Below are positions 37,101-48,939 of a stretch of DNA of 64,000 bases, one piece after another. How positions within the stretch are numbered: the first letter of the stretch is position 1; the number at the start of each line of letters is the position of its first letter. The notes under the pieces were generated by a model. That model was not told the origin of the DNA. It saw nothing but the letters and a program-made list of their open reading frames with translations, and searched no databases. The translations under genes and the position numbers were made by a program. Origin of the DNA: Cruorifilaria tuberocauda (taxonomy: Eukaryota; Nematoda; Chromadorea; Rhabditida; Onchocercidae); assembly GCA_013365365.1 (NCBI GenBank), contig JABVXU010000038.1, positions 186,001 through 250,000 of the forward strand, given 5' to 3'.

Positions 37101-38293
37101 GTTTTTAGGGTTACCAATTTTATAAGAAATATAATCAAGGATGCATGCTTTATGTTAATTAATAATTATGGCAAATGCGGAGTATAAAGATTTAAATTCA
37201 GGTCGTATGATCATCAAAATCCGTGCACCATTAGTCGCATCAGTTCGAAATGGTTTTGCACTGATTGATTTGCACCTAACAAGCTTTGTTACTTATAAGC
37301 AGGATGATATGGATGTGAAAGTATTGGAATTTGAATGGCTTGCAACAATACATATCAGCAACGAATACTTGAATGAGCATCTTCTCGAAAGAGTACAGAA
37401 TTTATTTTCTAGTACAATATATTGCAAAGTCTAGATATGTTGATCATTTTTTCTAAAATAGCCAATGTATATTATTATCAATTGTAATTCTCCAAGTATT
37501 TCTTACTTTTTCTTAACCAAATCTTATTCACGTATAAATCATGAAAACTTTTTCAGGGTCAAAGTTCTTAGTTCTATGATAACCTATAACTCGAATTTTG
37601 CGATGATTTGAATGTAATATTTATCCTAAGCTTGACCACACAAAGAGTAAAATTATCTCTATTTCAGTACCACTCAGTACAGAATATGAATGAATCGCTG
37701 CGAGTAGTCAACTTAATGATAAGTAACGTAACACCCTATGTTGAGATGATTTCGAACTATAGCGAACACCTGTTTCGATTAATTTCTTCAAAAAAAAAAC
37801 TTTTAGAGGTTAACTTTTAACACTAGTTTTTTGAGATAGTTCGTTGCTAAGTAATTCACCCTCTATTGTAAATGGAGAAGAAGGAAAAAATTTTTGATTC
37901 AATATTTATGACTGCTTAAGGGAATTTAATTCAAGCTTAATGGTCAGTATACTAACAGCTGTCATTAAAAACACGTCTGGCTGGTCTACAAGAAATTTTA
38001 ATAGATTTTCAGCTATCACGGAAAATAATTTTGGTGAAGTTTATACACATATCCATTTAATAATTTTTCATTTTCTTATCAATCTTTTATTGAATTCAGA
38101 TTTCTACTGTAATTGTATAATGTTAGCAATTGTTTAGAAATTACTTACGGAACAGTGTTCGCTGGCAAGAACAACTAGTACGCTGTATAAAACAGTGTAC
38201 TGTACAGCAGCTTTTCGGAATGGAACACTTGTGATTGCTACTGGCTTACAATGGAATGCGGAATTGTTTTATCAGTTCAGTTTATTCAGTTAA
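34103..38293 (+). CDS. BPI/LBP/CETP-family secreted lipid-binding protein
   Basis: Ten exons join in phase into about 570 residues: 34103-34261, 34541-34708, 34862-34996, 35337-35510, 35752-35955, 36218-36352, 36642-36855, 37202-37428, 37668-37808, 38138-38293. Members have two lipid-binding barrels and bind or transfer lipids extracellularly. The ATG at 34103 precedes a hydrophobic signal sequence (FVLLILPSYAIG). The family's N-barrel start is seen as GMLVRITPRMINYW; LPEFSRTLMKLNVSIL and VTLPKFSYK follow. The barrel's conserved disulphide region is likely at IVCGAEVRSIDI and SVAICEALEAF, then the linker KVEMVYLYVSESVLNMF starts the C-barrel. The last two exons fit the phase but have little recognisable similarity, so the C-terminus is less certain. 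An ACAG acceptor ends at 34060, upstream of the start. Intron 3 carries a perfect 30-bp inverted repeat. Confidence 0.85.
35134..35279. repeat. Perfect 30-bp inverted repeat in BPI-gene intron 3
   Basis: Left arm 35134-35163 and right arm 35250-35279 are exact reverse complements over 30 bp (left arm starts ATGATATATCCAGTTATC), with an 86-nt loop. The whole 146-bp unit has the shape of a miniature foldback or MITE element. No target-site duplication is obvious at its edges. Confidence 0.92.
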
Positions 38294-39462
38294 GTTGAAT
38301 AAGCCACATGTAGAAATTTTGCATCATAATGAGAGATCTGCATCACGAATGAGCTTCTTTTGTTGGTAAAGTATTATAAGCTTTATCATGCTGAACAGTA
38401 CTATAACCTAGCACATCATCTAATTTTGTATGGCAAGTAATTAAAGTATTAAATAGAACATTTTAAATAATTGTCGAATCATTTCGATGTTGCTTCTTTT
38501 CCGAGAACAATTTTTAGCATAATCCTATTAGCAGTGAACTTCAGTAATTTGATTTGATAATCAAAAAATTTTCTGCTTAATCTTCTTTATGAAGTTAAAC
38601 CGCCAAGTAATAGTAAATCACTAATTTGTCTATTACTAATTAAAATTAATGACTCGCATTTCTTTCTTTTGTTGCATTTTTTATATCTTAAAATCCCTTA
38701 AAAAAAGAAATGAAGCTACACAACGATTAGTAATTAAGCATGCACTTCTATCAGAAAGTAGGCCTTTTTCAACACAGAATAGCAGATGTGGAATAAGTAA
38801 ATAAGTAGGAAATTTAATATTCAATAACTGCAATGCCCTATAATCTGCTAGTTTGTACATATTTCCAATGATCTCATTCGATCGCTTGTGATTGATAATG
38901 TTAATTCATTCTTTGAACTCGTAAATCTGCTGTTATAAGATTTTTATGAATAAATGCTCATCATATCTCCAGAAAAGCAATATGAGGGAAAAAATAGTCA
39001 AGTTTTTCAGATAACTGACAAACATTCTCTTCGGATAACCAGAAGTGCAATTTCGTTGGTGAAGTTACAGTTATAAATTTAAAGTACGATTTAAAGTAGT
39101 TCCCAGTCATTCAGATACTTAATTCAGCAATCAGTTAAAATAAATCATGACTCTTAATTAAGATTAAAAATGGTCGTCTAACTGTGAAAATTAGTCGTCA
39201 ATCTTTTGCTTTAAAGAAACTTTTTGTATCGATATTTCGCAGTAACATGGACTGATTTTTGTGAAGCAAACAGCATTTCCGAAATTCGTTAATCGGATAA
39301 AGTTTGGTAGGCTGAATAGAACTATAGATGCATTTTGAGTTTATCTTAATGTTAAAGTCTTTACTGCAAAGTCTTTGGATTTTTACAAAAGTTCTAACGC
39401 AAAGATATTTTGATAAAATGTTTATCAATAATTCATGTTTAATCCATAATCAATACAAAAAA
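38294..39462. other. Convergent intergenic region
   Basis: Lies between the 3' ends of the BPI-like gene (+) and the second kinase (-). AT-rich; open frames at 39198-39428 (-) and 39328-39657 (+) have no recognisable content and overlap the kinase tail exon. No gene seen. Confidence 0.5.
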
Positions 39463-41616
39463 TCAACTAGAACACTGTGTTCTTGCTGTGACCAGACGTC
39501 GTTGATCTTTTGCGTGTTTAGCTTGTCTTTCATTCAAATTTATGGTCGGTCCATGATATTTATGATCCGGATCCCAGTCAAGCGGATCATCTACTGCTAT
39601 ATGATTTGCCAAAAGAATAGAAAAACATTCATTAATCATTTAGATATAAATTCTTGAAATTGATTATTTTCTTTCCAAAATAATTAACTGGTAAAAATCG
39701 AATCCTGATTTTTGAAAATTTTAAATAAGCATTAAACTTTCAATAGTAAACTATAGTTCAACCAACTTAACTTGATTTCAATTTCTATTCAAGAAATGAT
39801 ACCTTAGCAGCATGTTGTATACAATAATAAATATGGTCGTAATCTGGTATACTTTCATATTCCAATGAATCAATATACTTCATTATTGTCGAAAATTCAC
39901 GTCTGGGACATTGTTTAAAAAAATCATCCATTGCTTCCCCTTCACGTACCTCCTCCTTCCACTGTAAGACCTCTTCTTTATCAGGTCCCTGGAATTTAGA
40001 TATAAAAGATGATTCCCTTACCACTTATATTAACGTTATACTTGTGGCCTTGTGGCCATTACAATCCTTGGTCAATAATTTTAAACTGTTAACCATTTCA
40101 CCTCTTGTTTCCTTCTGTAGTAAATCATTCATCTGCAATTCTTCTCAAAAATTTCGTTCAAAAGAATAGGCCGTCATCTCGACTTAATTCTTAAACCTTC
40201 AGCTTTCTCCACGGCAACGAACCAGCAGTCCATTCAACCGTAATGTAAAGCCAGGATTCAACGTCATCTTTTCGTGACTGTTCCATTTGTCGCAGTGCGG
40301 CAATTGACGCATAACGAGTAGTACCACGGAATGGGGCAGAGACACGAGGCAACCGTAAATCTTTGCTTCCAGAGCTGTAATAAATGATTAAAGATGATAA
40401 TCATTAAATACCTAAATCACTGACAGTATATTTGATGATTGCAGAGTCAAACTCACTACTTTTTAGGTTGCAAGCAGTGACAATTGCATAATTATTCCAC
40501 TCTATTCGCATTTTAATTATAAATACGCAGGATGGAGAAAAAAAGGACCATCACTGCTTGAAAATTCCGAATATCGTCCATTCCTAAAGTTCCCCTAATG
40601 AAATCACCTGAATTGCCTGCACAATCCGAAGTCAAGCATAAAAATGGTGTGATGTTCGTTGGCTTCTGGTCGTCCAATTGCAAAATTGCCGGGTTTGATA
40701 TCTCGATGTAAAAAGCCAACGGTATGTAAATGCTCTATTGATTCCAAACACTGCTCCGCTGCTTTCAACGCTGTATTTAACGTGAAACGCTGTTCCGGTC
40801 GTTCCACTCTTAGATCCCATAAATTTCGACCAACCTGGCAGTGTTATTCATGAAGAAACTTGAAATTTTCTCTATTTGAAAAACAAATTAAATTTAAAGC
40901 TTTTCTATATTCTAAAAAACGAATCACTAATTCAAATTTCCTGTCTACTAAATTATAATTCTGTTAACCTAGTTCATGGCTAGCATTTCTAAAATTACCC
41001 AAACTTTCGTAGCATAAATTTGATAATCTCCTAAATCCAAATCTACCAATTTCATGATGATAAATCTAAAGCGGTCAGGTTGTTTCCCACGATCGATAAT
41101 CTCGCAAAAATGTTTGCTTCCAAGTGACTGCGCACCACGCAAAACTGTACAGTCCATTAATAATACCTGTGAAAATCTTTTTGCATTTATTATCTTAGAA
41201 TTTAATGAATTCCCGAGTTTTCGAGAATTTTTAAAACAGTCGTTTGTAAATCAATATAATTTAGTAGATCAATTCAGAAAATATTACTCGTTTTCTAACA
41301 TCCATTAGTTCACATTTCATCGCAAAAGCAGCAGAATCCGATGTACGCCTTACTTCATATACTGCTCCAAAACCACCTTTGCCCAACAATTTTATTGACT
41401 GAACTAATAAACTAATTTAACTGCTTCCAAAAATTAAAAATGAAAAGATTCTGGGTGTTGAATATAGATAGAGGTCAAATTAAAGTGATTTGATACTTTA
41501 AAATGTTTCATGTTTGCACAAGGTACACTTCCAACTATCACCTCATATTCCGCTTTCTTAGTGACAATGAATTCGCCAGGCTGTGGCAATTTTTCACTGA
41601 GTTTCTTACTAGCCAT
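39463..41616 (-). CDS. Second TTBK-like protein kinase (tail frame uncertain)
   Basis: Six exons join in phase into 299 residues (41616-41542, 41398-41288, 41166-41047, 40834-40608, 40374-40197, 39988-39803), with a seventh at about 39596-39463. It belongs to the same nematode-expanded CK1/TTBK branch as the kinase at 24-26 kb. Motifs: glycine loop LGKGGFGAVYE, lysine in FAMKCEL, SKHFCEIIDRG, VGRNLWDLR, catalytic loop LHRDIKPGNFAIG, MLDFGLCRQ, APFRGTTRYAS, RKDDVESWLYITVEW, GSLPWR and FFKQCPRREFSTI. The tail contains PLDWDPDHKY, matching the PYDWE motif of the other kinase, and ends QCSS. However, the donor after AAK (39803) is phase 0 while all three AG acceptors before the tail are phase 1, so canonical splicing gives a stop or wrong frame. 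Confidence 0.88.
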
Positions 41617-42331
41617 TTCCTAAAAGAAGTAAATATTACCTCGGAAATTCATACAGCTAATATCTCCCAAAGTCCGATTTCCAAAGGTAACGCATACCAA
41701 ATCAAATTTTAATAATTGCGGTTTTTATAAAGAAACTTTGTAGTGAATATTATATGTGAGCATTTTCAAAGCACTGAAAATATTAATGAAGATGTTAATT
41801 CGAATATCTCATTTATATTAGCAAGGAAAATTTGAATAGAATGCAAATTTTGCATCTCTATTCAAAATTAGTACAAAAAGATGAATTGAAAAAGTTGTAA
41901 TTGCAAAAGCTTGTAAACGATATTCCCTTCTTAAGTTACTTGATTTCTCCTCAAATAACTTAAAAGCACAAAGTAATGCCAAAACACGACAATCTCCTTA
42001 AATGACGTAGAGCCCTGACAGAATGGTTTACTCATTCCTACAATAGCACTGCGTTACTATTTTGCCTAAATGTATGCGTTTCTGGTACATTTCACGGTTG
42101 GTTGCAGATTTGTAGTTTGTCATTTGCGTGCAAGTACTCATAAACATCGAAATCGTGGATATATAAACTCCGCTTGGAAATTAATCCATGGAGAAATAGA
42201 ATTGTTTCATTTCATCTTTTGATCATTTTTCGAGATTAATTGCTGCGATACTGGAACTTTTTTTAGTTTTGTCTTGTTCCTCCGAGAAAGTTCTTCCGTA
42301 TCTAAAAACCGATTTAATTTATTTTCAGACT
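41617..42331. other. Divergent promoter region, kinase and RPF1 genes
   Basis: The genes on both sides point outwards, so their promoters should share this 715-bp stretch. A TTTTCAG acceptor ends at 42328, three bases before the RPF1 ATG, fitting trans-splicing. No coding frame supported. Confidence 0.5.
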
Positions 42332-45202
42332 ATGAAGCGTTCATATACCGAGGAGTTGAAGGAAGAGGAAGAAGACAATCAAGAAATTAACGAGGCATCA
42401 GCATCAGTTTTATCATCAGACAAATTATTGAACAAGAATTTAAACCACTTATATAGTATAATTCCCAATTCATCTAGAAATGAACGTGGAAAAAAATTAC
42501 GCTTGGAAAAAGCTTTTGTAAGTTGCTCTGAAATATGTAAAATTTTTAATTTATATAAGGGATAAATAAATTGTTGTCAATCATTTATATATTAATCTGT
42601 TTTATGCACATGCCATTCTCATAGGACTGCATTTATTAATAACTGTTGAAATGAAGTTAACGACGAAGTACGCACTTTCCTTTATTGAAAGTTCCAATGC
42701 TGTTAAATAATTTCAAGATGAATTCTTGAAGTTTATCACTTAATATTTCATCAGTATTTGTTCCTGAAATTTAAACTAATATTTACTTCTTCAAGGGATA
42801 TCCTCTTTTTGGTTTTCTTCCAGTAAATTGGTTGAAATTTTGTGGGAAGTCTTGTTTAAATGGCAGTGATTTTTTTCGCATCCGAATTTCTAAGGGGTTT
42901 CTAATTTAGGCTAAGCGTGAACGACAAAAGATTCGTTTGAAATTACGTAAAAAACTTGGCGAAGAAGCAGTACCAAAAGAAAAGCCGCGAACGATTGAAA
43001 GTACTCGTGAACATGATGTTACTGTAATAGAAGATGACGATCAAGAAGTTCGTTAGCTTCGTTTTTTGTGTGTGTTTTTAGTATGAGTTTCGTAATATAC
43101 AGAATAGAGTGGAACAGAATACGTATTTATATATTTCGATTACTCTTTCGTCTTTTAATCACATATAATTTTGTTAGAACTCAGAGATGAGAAATTATTA
43201 CAAGGGCTAACAAGCGAACACTAGAAATAGCTACTTATAATAGTTAAAGAGAATGATTAATCGGTATTTGAAAATAATCTGTATCTGATGCGATCTGGAT
43301 GTTCATAAAGCTTAAATATCAAGTATATTAAGTATTAAGCTTAAATATTAGTGCCGTTTTGCAGTTATTTACTGGTTTTTTCTTTCAGATCCAACACGAT
43401 GAAGCAAATGATGAAATGAATGCATATTTCAGCCATGAAGTATTACCGAAAATTCTGATAACTACTTCACCGTATGCTAAAGTGGTTAGGTCTTTCATAA
43501 TAATTCATAGAGAGAGTGATCCATATCCTTTAGTTTGCATAAAGTTGTATATCACATCATACACTATCCAATTTCACCAATTATTACGATATGCTACCCT
43601 ACCAATGGTTTCTATGTAAATTTCGGTTCAGTGTTGCTGAGAGCAACTTCACATGTCCTTATTCCTTATTCGACGTTTTATTTCTTTAGAATACATTCAA
43701 GTTCTGCTACGAATTACAAAAATGCATTCCGAATGCTGATATTTTTACTCGTAAAGGAATTCCTTTAAAAAAAGTGGTGAAGCAAGCAAAATTCAAAGAA
43801 TATACTGATTTGATTGTCGTACACGAAGACCGCAAGATACCAAGTAATTTTTATCCTCTTTCGTTCTTAAATTAATTAATATAATTCCTTTACAATAAGT
43901 TTTCAAAAGCACAATGCACCTCAATTTAGGTACTAAGGTTGAATCAGTTAATGTAAGAATATAATGATTTAACTGTAGTATTCAGATTTTTTGCACATTC
44001 ATAAATTTGCATCATTATTTTGATTAATTCTTTAATTTCATTTTTCTCTCGTAGCTATGATATAATTCATTTCTAGACGGCATTGTTCTCTGCCATTTAC
44101 CAGATGGTCCAACTGCGTTCTTCAAGATTAATAGTTTAACTTTTACAACGAATCTCAAGGTGGAAATTTATTGGAATACCTTTCTGATAGTTTTATTTGT
44201 CTTTTGGTTTTGCTAACATCCAACTTAAACTGTAGCATATGACAATGTAGATTTTTGCTGAAATATATTGTATTATAAATGTTTTTTGGAATTTTAAGCT
44301 TTAAAGATTCCACCTTTCAATCAATGAAAGATTTAGCGAAAGAAGTATATTTCGTTTAAGAACTTGATAAATGTACTTTAATATTACAGAAAAAAGGCGA
44401 GTCCACGATGCATTATCCAGAATTGATACTGAACAATTTCAACACTCGGCTTGGACATACGATTGCACGAATGTTTGCATGTCTCTTTCCACAAAATCCC
44501 ATGTATTCCGGGCGTAGAGTAGTTACTTTCCACAACCAACGCGACTATATATTTTTCCGACATCACAGGTTTTTATATTACCATTATTTTAGGTAACGAA
44601 TTTATTTCGCTATTTTTTTCAAACTATTCCATTACATTTCTCATTTTAATCATCGGTAGGTTGTGAAACATATTTGATGTTTCTGCCTTTCTCGTCAATA
44701 CAATATTTTCTTTCAAGTATCCTTTTTTATTGAGTTCTTGACAAGTGTCTTCAAGTATCCATCCTTTCCTTAGCATTTCGCTCTGTCATTTATCAGTGTC
44801 TTTTTTAAGATTTCGAAATTTGAGGACAAATTTCTGCGTAAAATATCTCATTTTTTCGTTGTAAACAGGTATGAGTTCAAAAAGGAAGGTGAAAAGGCGG
44901 CATTGCTCGAACTCGGGCCTCGCTTCACTTTACGGTTAAAGTGGTTGCAAAAGGGGACATTTGATAGTCGATATGGTGAATATGAATGGGTCTTGAAGGT
45001 AGCTTTGTTTTTGTTTTCATTTTATCCATAATTTTCACTTCATAATATAGTTAATTAAGTATTCGATACCAAGTTGAAAACCTGTATAATTCTTTAATTC
45101 GAATGACCTTCATTAAATTCTTTTCTTAAATTTTCTTTTTTCATACAGTTTGTTTTGCAGAGACATGAAATGGAAACTAGTCGAAGGCGTTTCTTTTTGT
45201 GA
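42332..45202 (+). CDS. rpf-1: Ribosome production factor 1 (RPF1), Brix-domain protein
   Basis: Eight exons join in phase into 335 residues (human RPF1 349): 42332-42517, 42910-43047, 43389-43484, 43690-43843, 44077-44159, 44390-44568, 44869-44998, 45161-45202. RPF1 is a nucleolar protein with an imp4/Brix RNA-binding domain, needed for 60S subunit assembly. The N-terminal 110 residues are charged (acidic [11 protein letters not shown], then lysine/arginine-rich [16 protein letters not shown]). The Brix domain shows [19 protein letters not shown]-type [74 protein letters not shown] and YGEYEW. It ends in [11 protein letters not shown], as in the human protein. The start is the ATG three bases after a TTTTCAG acceptor. 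Confidence 0.95.
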
Positions 45203-45984
45203 TAAATTTATAAATCCACAATTTGACGTTTTGTACTTCCAAATAAATAAATTTATAAACAGATCAATCCTGGCAGATAAGATACTTAGTTCACTGCAGC
45301 AATTGGTTCTCAATTATGTATGCTATAACCGAAGTAACATCCGTAAGAAATTACGATAAGGGGTGCAGTATGACATTTGAAACTCAGTTTGAAGTGCTGC
45401 TTCATGAGCGATGAAATCCGTATCATTTTTAATGAAGCCATTATTCGCAATATAATACGCTGGAAAGGATTGTTTCCCTTCATTTGAGAACGACCTTTTT
45501 CATCATGACCCACTGCCATTCTGCATGAAATAGCAGTTATAAAGTCTCATAATTCAAGTTATTTGCAGCATTTTATACATGCTACTAAAAAATGCATTTC
45601 CCAGACTGTTCAGTTTGCATTTCCCAGACTCATCTCCTTGACGTGAAATATCTGATAAATGAGTGAAATAGTGAAATTAGAAAGACTGTTCCAATGAATG
45701 CATGACATCCAGCATGTACCAGATACTGCAAATGAATTAAACTTGTTTATAGAACATCTGCTCATCAGTTGACATTCGGTACATAATGAAACATGAATTT
45801 TACTGGGTGTGTGGTTTCTAAATCACTTGAAATTATTGCAGAATAAACGAGAGACGTTGGTTCAAATTTGTAGAGGTAGTTGAGCAAACTTAATTTTTGA
45901 TTTACAATTTATTTTCAAGTATTAGATGGACACTTTTCGTATTCTGATAAATGAGTTAATCATATCTCCTAGGAAAGTTTCCTT
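45203..45984. other. Intergenic region with a short direct repeat
   Basis: Lies between the 3' ends of RPF1 (+) and the SLC19 pseudogene (-). GCATTTCCCAGACT occurs twice about 22 bp apart near 45595-45630. AATAAA-type signals follow the RPF1 stop near 45240. No gene seen. Confidence 0.5.
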
Positions 45985-46225
45985 TTTTTCAAACTTGGTG
46001 ACTAGAACAATACAAAAATTGTTCTCTAACTAGCATGTTCAGTCCATGTTGATCAGGTACAATGACGGTGAGCATCTTTGAAGCAGCAAGGCAATAGATG
46101 AATTCAAACCAAATACTAAACTATATAGTTCACCAATTATTTTGTTTGCCAAATTCCACTATAAATAATCAAAAACGATTATGTAAAATACACAAAATCA
46201 ATTCTATGAGATTTCATAGTTTTCT

Positions 46226-46512
46226 TTTAATAATAATAATAACAATTAAACAATTAAATGATAATAACAATGATAATTAATAATAATAATGAAGTAATAA
46301 TAATAACTGATAATAATAAATAATAACAATAATGATAAAATAATAATAATAATAAATAATGGTAAATAATTAATATTAATAACAACAATAAATAATAATA
46401 ACAATAGTAAAGAAGTGAAAAGCAAAAACTGGAAAATGATAAATAAACGGCAATAATAATAATGATAAATAATTAATAATAATAATAATAATAAAGAAGT
46501 GAAAAACAAAAA
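46226..46512. repeat. (AAT)n-type trinucleotide repeat, imperfect
   Basis: About 285 bp of AATAAT runs interrupted by AAC, GAT and TAA variants, with two copies of a longer interruption (GAAGTGAAAAGC/GAAGTGAAAAAC). It lies in an intron of the SLC19 pseudogene, between its last two recognised exons. Confidence 0.9.
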
Positions 46513-47354
46513 ATGGAGAATAGAGAATAAAAAACAATAATAATACTAATTTATTGACTCACTGAGCAATGGTTATCATCACTTGGTATAAACATCGATA
46601 ACCAACATAGCATACATGCATAATTTATATGCATTACGCTTGCGAATATATGACTAGTATCAATATATCGATCAAGGAAATCATGGCCAATGTCAATTCA
46701 CCCCATTTATCCCAATTTATTTTAGCTAACCCAATATTAAAATTGATATTGCGGCTGAAAGTTGAGCCACGACCATTTAATTTATGAAAACCATTTCTTA
46801 GTTTTCATTTTAGAAACATTAACTTTGAAGAGGAAAGCCATTTAACCTCTCATTTGTCGTTCCTAAAAGCTGTTCCTAAATTGTCATCCTATCATGCATA
46901 TTTTCTATAACTTTCCCGCAAAATTACATTTAGTAATTAAAATTTTGAAAACCTCTGGTAAGCATAAACTACCTGTAGCAGTATAGGTAGCTTCTGCGAA
47001 ATCATTCAATGAATTCACATCACCGTATTGTACTTCTCCCCGAAGTGATTGGGCATATTGAGCAACGTATAATTTCCGCCTTTGTTATAACTATTCATTG
47101 ACTTAAGAATGTTTTTCTCATGTAATATTTCTCGAAAAAGAAACACTGTTAGAGGAAAAAAGATAGATGCATAATTTGATGATGCTTAAAAAATATTTAA
47201 CGCCATTAATGTCAATTTAATGCCATGTCAAGTTATTATGCATGAATTCTTGTTCATTGATTCGTTGAATTATATCCGAGGCATCACATTTCGTTTTAAC
47301 TTTGATAAACTATATGCTCGAAATGCCTGAAGAGACATGCATGTTGTCAATGCC

Positions 47355-47370
47355 CACCATATCACCATAT
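47355..47370. repeat. 8-bp tandem duplication disrupting the SLC19 frame
   Basis: CACCATAT occurs twice without spacer (47355-47362, 47363-47370). On the minus strand it falls exactly within the conserved WSIWW codons and brings a TGA into frame directly after WSIW; the following WALTTCM reads one frame over. Confidence 0.85.
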
Positions 47371-48939
47371 CGACCATTTTCGAATAGCAGCGATCCGATA
47401 GATACCTGCGAATTGCGGCACATTATGCGTAACCGATAATTTATGTATGCGCCAATATGTCTGCGGTAAATCAGATTGTTCGACGACTGTTTCTGAAAGA
47501 GTATTGTCTGCTGTAAATTAGATTGTTAAAGAAAAAATTGCATGAAATAAAGAGAATGATTGACCGGCAAAATTTGGATTTATTGAAAATGAGCCTGTAG
47601 TATCTGAATCGAATTAACTAATTGGTTACCTTTAGTTTTGACTTGGTAGAAATGCAGCAAGGATGACAACAAAGCATAGCACTTCAAAACCTATATATTG
47701 CAATAATCGATAATTTCCAATCTTCGTAAGTAGAATTACCTGAGCCAATACATAACTTATCATACGTCTATACATCATTGCTGCTCTCGAACAGCTTGTC
47801 AATCTATATTATAATTTGAATAGATCGAAAATAAAAACTATTTACTAGTACTTTGGCATAAATGATTAAACAATGCTTAGAATCGTGAACAAAACTAAGG
47901 ATATCATTTATAAACAAAAATTTAGTCTTCAATTTCTGCGTATAATTAGTATCAACTAGACATTGCTTATAAATTGTCATAATAATTACTTTTGAGCTGG
48001 TCCTTTCCGATTTTGAATAAATATGTGAGAAGAAAGCTATTTCAGAAGCAGATGATGTTCCATAAACCGTTATTTCCAATTTCTGTAGTCAAACTGGAAA
48101 GAACACCAATGTACCTCTCCAAAACGTTTCTCAATAATTTTAAAATAAAAAACAATAATTTTCAAATAAAATCCGGAACGAAAGTTATCCGTGAATTTAA
48201 GGAATTGATTTGTAGCAAACTGATAGAATTAATAGGGAGTAAACAATAGATCAATTTGAGCACAAAATTTTTCAAATGATTGGATGTTCACTATTCAGCA
48301 GGATTTGAATTTCCTTAAAATTTGAATTTAAATCGATATTGTGGAGACTAGAAAAGTTTGGTGAAAGTTTTATTGTAATAGTTTTAATTCGGTGTTAAAA
48401 TTAAATTAAAATCTGAAAATTCCGATTTAACTAGTTGTTCGCTGTGGAGATTCAATTAAAAAAAACAAAAATAAGAGCCGATAGACATTCATATAAATAT
48501 GCGGAACAATTTGATTTTGAACTTATTGAAAATGGTGAATGAAGCAAACCGATAAATAGCTTGTCCCGCAGCTTCCAATAACATCGTCGATTTGTAAAGG
48601 GTTAGATCGGTAAACAAAAATACCGGTATCAATGATAACAAGTAACTGTAAGCAGTGAATGGATTAATCTGAAATTGGAAGATGTGCTACCTGTAATGAG
48701 GCACTGTAAAAAGATAACAGGAAATTATGTGAACTGCTGATTGATTTATGAATAGCTTAAAATCTCTTAAAGTATATTGATTTCAGTGAAGTACGATGTG
48801 CAAACCTCATAATTTGTTTTCGAGTTAAATTCAACACTTCAGTTTGATATAAATAAATAAATGGTTCGTCAATTTTAAATTCCTTAATTGATCCATAAAA
48901 ACAAATAAGTGCTATTAAGAAATCGACATTTGTCCACAT

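Larger units (their letters stand above)
45985..48939 (-). pseudogene. Decayed SLC19-family folate/thiamine transporter gene
   Basis: SLC19 proteins are 12-helix importers of folate or thiamine. Recognisable pieces on the minus strand, in order: 48939-48806 (FKIDEPFIYLYQTEVLNLT), a 13-nt exon 48703-48691, 48668-48550 (NPFTAYSYLLSLIPVFLFTD), perhaps 48219-48180, 48082-47990 (VYGTSSASEIAFFSHIYSK), a segment ending near 47653 (LTSCSRAAMMYRR, FVVILAAFLP), 47510 to about 47330 (RKWSIW, then WALTTC after a frame slip), about 47090-46977 (YAQSLRGEVQYGDVNSL), 46730-46570 (INWDKWGELTLAM, VCYVGY, VMITIA), 46120-45985 (LVFGLNSSIALLLQ, then TVIVPDQHGLN in another frame). Order matches the family from end to end. 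Lesions: 8-bp tandem duplication at 47355-47370, stops at 46634-46636 and 46625-46627, frame slips at the 47990/47830 junction and near 46085, and missing GT/AG at the junction after 47335. The sum of defects argues for a pseudogene; sequencing indels could explain a few but not all. Confidence 0.82.

Noticed and set aside
47330..47406. Splice donor GCAG|GTATCT at 47406 in the SLC19 locus
   Set aside because: The family similarity continues without a gap past this site (YRIAAIRKWSIW), so it is unlikely to be a used donor.
47652..47763. A small secreted protein with a hydrophobic start at 47763
   Set aside because: The stretch aligns in order with the middle helices of the SLC19 family and belongs to that pseudogene.
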